Shown: in pieces, positions 7,675 to 10,920 of the stretch
Layout of the letters: each line of letters starts with the position of its first letter
Position numbering within the stretch: position 1 is the first letter of the stretch
Assembly: GCA_003990745.1 (NCBI GenBank)
Contig: RBNI01006846.1
Coordinates: forward strand, 1 to 10,920
DNA: 10,920 nucleotides
Reading direction: 5' to 3'
Source: Jimgerdemannia flammicorona
Taxonomy: Eukaryota > Mucoromycota > Endogonomycetes > Endogonales > Endogonaceae
Translations under genes and position numbers: made by a program
The notes under the pieces: generated by a model
The model's database searches: none
Told to the model about the DNA's origin: nothing
The model's input: only the letters and a program-made list of their open reading frames with translations

Positions 7675-9718
7675 CTACAACTCCACATTCAACTCCTCCT
7701 GTACCAAGTCCAAGTTATGTTCTGCAGCCAGTCCCTTCTCTTCAGCTTCCTGCGCCTCCAATCCTCCCAGAAGTTCAGCCATCGCCCCATCCTCTTTCTC
7801 CTCAAAGTCCTCTCAATACTCCAGATAGGCCTCTTGCCAGAGCTGCAAACCATGATGCTCTGCCCAACAGTAGGCAGCCCTCTCACCAGCCACAACCACC
7901 AGCTCCACCTCTCTCACCTTATCAACCTCATATCCCTCCTTCTCCAGAAAAATTGCAAGAATTTTCACCTTCAGTGCCTCCACCACCCCATCTCTATGCA
8001 GAATCCTTGTCCAATGCTTCTTAGGCATCACATATAGATCCACTTCTCCCAACTCCTCAGCTGTGAGGTTATCCATTACCTTGCTCATCCACAGCAGGTT
8101 CCCCACCTCTTTCCCTCCAGAAGTCCCTGGCCACCCAGCATCTAGCATCATGGTATCTGCTCTTACACTGGTAGCCTCATCTCACTCTTCCTCTGGGACA
8201 TCCACCAGCTTGTCCTCCCCAACTGCCACCACCTGGCCCCCTTTCTCCACATTGGGGACTCCAAAATATACTCGCTGGGCCCTCTGCATCAGTATATCCT
8301 CTACTGCCCCTCTCTTCACCACTGGGCCCCTCCTGATAAGAGGGGGGGGGGGTGATATCTAACTCCTGCTCTCAGACTTCAAATGTCCCATCCACATAGA
8401 GGTCCTTGCTCAGTACCTTTCCAGCCCCTTCTCTGTTTGCCCCCACCTCCTCTCCTCCTGTACTAGCCCAGACACTGTCTTCAATACCCCTAGACACCAC
8501 AGCCCCATCTACCTTCTTCTCTGCCCCTTCTTTCATACTTGCCAACAGCTTCCTCTGTCTCATATGCCCCTGGGCCCACTCCCATTACTTCTTGTCAGTG
8601 CAGATATACTTCCCATCCACAATCTCCAGGTACATTGACTCCTCATAGAGCTTCCAGGCCTTTGCCTGCCATTCAACTGCACCACTCAACTCCTCCAGTA
8701 CTTCCAACAAGTCCTCCTCCTCCTCTTCACTCCCCTTCACCCTCAACACCTTACAGACAAATGCCCCCCACATCAATACTGAGGGCCAGTCACTCACCTT
8801 CTCTGTGGCCTCCCTCCCTGCCAATCTAATCCTGACATCAACATCGCCTGTCCTTATCATAGTCCCCTCCTACATCTGAAAGCTGATGTCCATTACATCA
8901 TCATACTCCACCATCACCTCCTCCACCCTCCTCCTAGTCTCAACCTTCATCACCATAGGCACCCTCTTTACCAGCAACTGCATTACCCTGGGGTTCCACC
9001 TAAGACAGCGCACCATAGGTACCACCACTTCTCCAACCACCACTCCAGTCTTCAGTGCCTCATCCAGTGGGCCCGCCTCCTCAAAGCCCACCTCAACCCC
9101 CTCTAGCCCCTTTAGGAACTTCACTAAGACTGCCCCAACCACCTGCTGCAAAATAAGCCCCAGGATCATTCTTGCAGTCACTGCTAAGCCCTGGAAGCAC
9201 AAGGTAGCTGCATACTCTAAAATCGACTTCTTGAGTAATAGTGCCACTGCTAGCTCCATCACACTATCAGCCAGGTTCCCCTTCCGCTTTGGGCCCATCT
9301 GCCCAGCCCTACCATCAGTAGTCACATCTGTATTTTTTTCCAGATTCCCTATCACACCACTATCAGCAGTCCTACCACTATCCCCAGCAGCCACCCCACC
9401 AGCCCTACCACCCACTGGCAGAGGTCCAGCTCCTCCAGCTCTTCCAGCTTCTCCAACCTTCTGCTTCTCCTTCTCTCTAGCCTGCCCACTCCAAGCTCCC
9501 ATTGGCCAACCACCATTCCTCAGTATGTCCACAAAGCTCCTCCCTGCCTGCCCTCCAGCTCCCCCACCAGCACCACTTCTACTACCAGTACTGCTCTGCC
9601 CACTTGAGCCACTAAAAGACCCCATCCCCAGCCCATACCCTTGTCTGACATACTGCCAGTCGAAAGCTCCAGGTCCACCCAACCTAGTATGCATGTTGGC
9701 TTGCTTGCTGGTTGACAT
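7675..9718 (-). pseudogene. LINE ORF1 protein relic, copy 2
   Basis: The start is ATG 9718-9716, the first ATG after the 5' UTR and aligned with the ATA of copy 1. The N-terminus is Gly/Ser-rich and followed by RSFVDIL. The central region matches copy 1 closely (GLAVTARMILGL, FLKGLEGVEV, RRRVEEVM, DVDVRIRL). From 9718 to the TAG at 8870-8872, where copy 1 has TGG, it is open for 282 codons. More stops follow at 8585 and 8372. An eleventh G in the tract at 8342-8352 shifts the frame by one; after it the frame continues to the natural TAG at 7677-7675, with stops in between. Full length would be about 680 residues. No CCHC knuckle is seen. The copy 1 Cys/His cluster is partly lost (one Cys to Tyr, one to stop). 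Confidence 0.75.
8342..8352. repeat. G11 homopolymer inside ORF1, copy 2
   Basis: Eleven G on the plus strand, aligned with the G10 of copy 1. The extra base puts the two halves of ORF1 in different frames. It could be replication or RT slippage, or a sequencing error. Confidence 0.85.
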
Positions 9719-9786
9719 TGCTTTAATATCTTTCTCCAATAAATGACTTGAAAGTATGCTGTAAAAGTGTGTGTAATGTAAATTGT
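9719..9786 (-). other. 5' UTR of LINE copy 2
   Basis: This 68-nt leader starts at ACAATTTACATTACACA, the motif shared with copy 1, and ends at the ORF1 ATG. The sequence beyond 9786 has no match in copy 1, which marks the element end. No promoter motif is recognisable. Confidence 0.65.
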
Positions 9787-9874
9787 GTTCAGCCAATCCC
9801 TCATGATAAGGACTTCTAAATGCCTTCTGAAGTGCATCAATTCCTCATTTTGTATCAATCACATAAGCTAGTGA

Positions 9875-10732
9875 GCCCAAAAACTTTTCCAAAATATCAC
9901 ATTCCAAAGGGTTTCCAAATCAAGTTCTGGAATAACTCCACTTAACGAAAAAATAGCTGATATTGACAAAGCAGCCTCCAATTCCTGTCTCAAAGCAGTC
10001 AGCAATTCATCTGAGTCAAAGTCAACAGAGACAAAATCTTCCTCTATTTCACAAAAATATTCTGGAGAAAACTGGCATAGTACAGAAGAGTGGATTGTCA
10101 GTGGCAGAATAAAAATATATGCAAGGATGTAGGAGCCCAGTTTGCAGCTGAAGCAAGAGGACATTTAAGCCTTCAGTTATGACAAGATGGCCAAGGCTGA
10201 CTGCCAGGGGTCCCCAGCTAGCACAGGGCTACATTGGCAGCTGGCCAGCCTGCTCACCCACTACAAAAAGATACTGAAGACTAGCTGGAAGAGATTCTCC
10301 TCCAAGGAGAGAGGACATAGCTAGCATAAATTGGAGGACACCCCTCTGATTGATCTCCTCCAATCTTCTTGAGATGCAGAGTCCTCCAAAGATATGGAAA
10401 GCCAGCTGAGAGAGGTCCTCCTCTGAAGAGAAAGGATGTCACTAGTACAAATCAAGAGACACCCCCTCAATTGGCCTTCTGTATCACCTGGCCTTCTGGA
10501 TAAGGAAGACAGGCCACAAGAGGTCCTCCTCGGGAAAGAGAGAGGACATTTTTGGTACAGATCAAGGGACACCCCCCCAAACAGTCTTCAAATTACCCAT
10601 ACAAGCAAGCAAGTATCTTTGCAGCAAGCATCTTTGTGGCAGGAAGCTGATATTAAGAATAAATGCAACATATTAAAAATGAGCATATTGGAAGGGTGTG
10701 ACTTTTCAGGCAGCAAGGCATGTGGAAGCTGA
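9875..10732 (+). pseudogene. Unrecognised eroded coding relic with peptide repeats
   Basis: I do not recognise this product. A plus-strand frame is open from 9875 to the TAG at 10130-10132 (85 codons, Ser/Lys-rich, no Met start). The same frame continues after stops at 10130 and 10166 through a 45-codon open piece (10187-10324, MAKADCQGSP...) and stops again at 10322 and 10370. It then enters three repeat units whose peptides resemble one another (SSKERGH, SSEEKGC, LGKERGH, each followed by a Lys/Arg-Asp-Thr-Pro motif), although unit 2 is in another frame. The last piece is open to 10732. The continuity suggests an old protein-coding region, perhaps the target into which copy 2 inserted. A competing minus-strand frame (9868-10164, 98 codons) covers part of it, so strand and coding status are uncertain. 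Confidence 0.3.
10283..10577 (+). repeat. Three degenerate ~110-120-bp tandem units
   Basis: Similar cores occur at 10283-10345, 10404-10468 and 10513-10577. Each has TCCTCC followed by a purine-rich stretch (GAGAGAGGACAT or similar), then a TACAAATCAAG-type motif and GGACACCCC. The GACACC motif starts at 10337, 10458 and 10568, giving spacings of 121 and 110 bp. The segments between the cores diverge. Confidence 0.7.
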
Positions 10733-10734
10733 GA

Positions 10735-10920
10735 TGCAAGAAATAGAGAGCAAGAGAATAAGAGAATGAGCAAGAGTAAAGGCCCCTCAAAAATAAAAAA
10801 AACACAGAGAATATACACAATGCAGAGCACAGGACAGCATAGAAGACAAGTTGCAAGAAATAGAGAGTGAGAGAGGGTGAGAGAATGATGGCAGGAATGA
10901 GTAAAGGCCTCCTAAAAAAA
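10735..10920. repeat. A/G-rich tandem repeat, 117-bp spacing
   Basis: TGCAAGAAATAGAGAG starts at 10735 and again at 10852, each time followed by an A/G-rich stretch, then GAGTAAAGGCC or a close variant, CTC and an A-rich run. The second unit is cut by the window edge, so more may follow. There is no coding capacity on the plus strand. The minus-strand open frames here are Phe/Leu/Cys-rich products of the purine-rich plus strand. Confidence 0.65.

Larger units (their letters stand above)
6502..9786 (-). mobile_element. LINE copy 2, interrupted in ORF2
   Basis: This is a second member of the same LINE family, on the same strand, aligned with copy 1 from the 5' end to the start of the RT region. 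It keeps its 5' UTR, ORF1 and the endonuclease part of ORF2. Homology ends at 6502, which corresponds to 3222 in copy 1, exactly where the 5' end of copy 1 begins. LINEs normally lose their 5' end, so a copy with an intact 5' end and a missing 3' part is best explained by insertion of copy 1 into it. The two copies differ by many substitutions (aligned ORF1 segments are about 85% identical in protein by eye), so this is not a recent tandem duplication. Confidence 0.85.

Noticed and set aside
9868..10164. 98-codon minus-strand open frame with hydrophobic N-terminus and acidic middle
   Set aside because: It is opposite the longer plus-strand relic and ends abruptly. It looks protein-like and I cannot exclude it, but the plus-strand frame explains more of the region, including the repeats.
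10283..10577. CRISPR-like array
   Set aside because: There are only three imperfect units of about 65 bp with unequal spacing in eukaryote-like DNA, and no cas genes.

Overview
The window looks like intergenic, transposon-filled DNA from a eukaryote. I see no intact host gene and nothing bacterial. Outside one small element it is strongly depleted of CpG, which suggests long exposure to cytosine methylation. A plant, possibly a non-flowering one, or a filamentous fungus would fit. I cannot name the host from sequence alone.

Positions 1 to about 6488 hold a near full-length non-LTR retrotransposon (LINE) on the minus strand, called copy 1. Reading right to left it has a short 5' UTR, ORF1 (6420 to 4395), a 31-nt gap, ORF2 (4363 to about 95) with APE-type endonuclease, reverse transcriptase (RT) and a C-terminal zinc-binding domain, an AATAAA signal and a 28-nt A tail (the T run at 1-28). 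ORF2 is split at 1181-1782 by a 602-bp foldback element. That element has TAGTGCTCC termini and an exact 8-bp target duplication, the profile of a non-autonomous hAT transposon.

Positions about 6502 to 9786 hold a second, related LINE on the same strand, called copy 2. It has its own 5' end, ORF1 and the first third of ORF2, and it stops inside ORF2 where the 5' end of copy 1 begins. The simplest reading is that copy 1 inserted into ORF2 of copy 2 and the hAT element later inserted into copy 1, giving three nested layers. The rest of copy 2 should then lie left of position 1.

Positions 9787 to 10920 are the flank of copy 2. It contains no recognised gene. There is an eroded plus-strand reading frame that runs into three degenerate units of about 110-120 bp with similar predicted peptides, and then an A/G-rich repeat with a 117-bp spacing.

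All LINE reading frames are broken except one. The RT core (1758-3278) is open for 506 codons, while both flanking parts of the same ORF2 carry many stops. This contrast, the nesting and the unexplained right-hand relic are the main points worth following up. No functional multi-gene system is visible.
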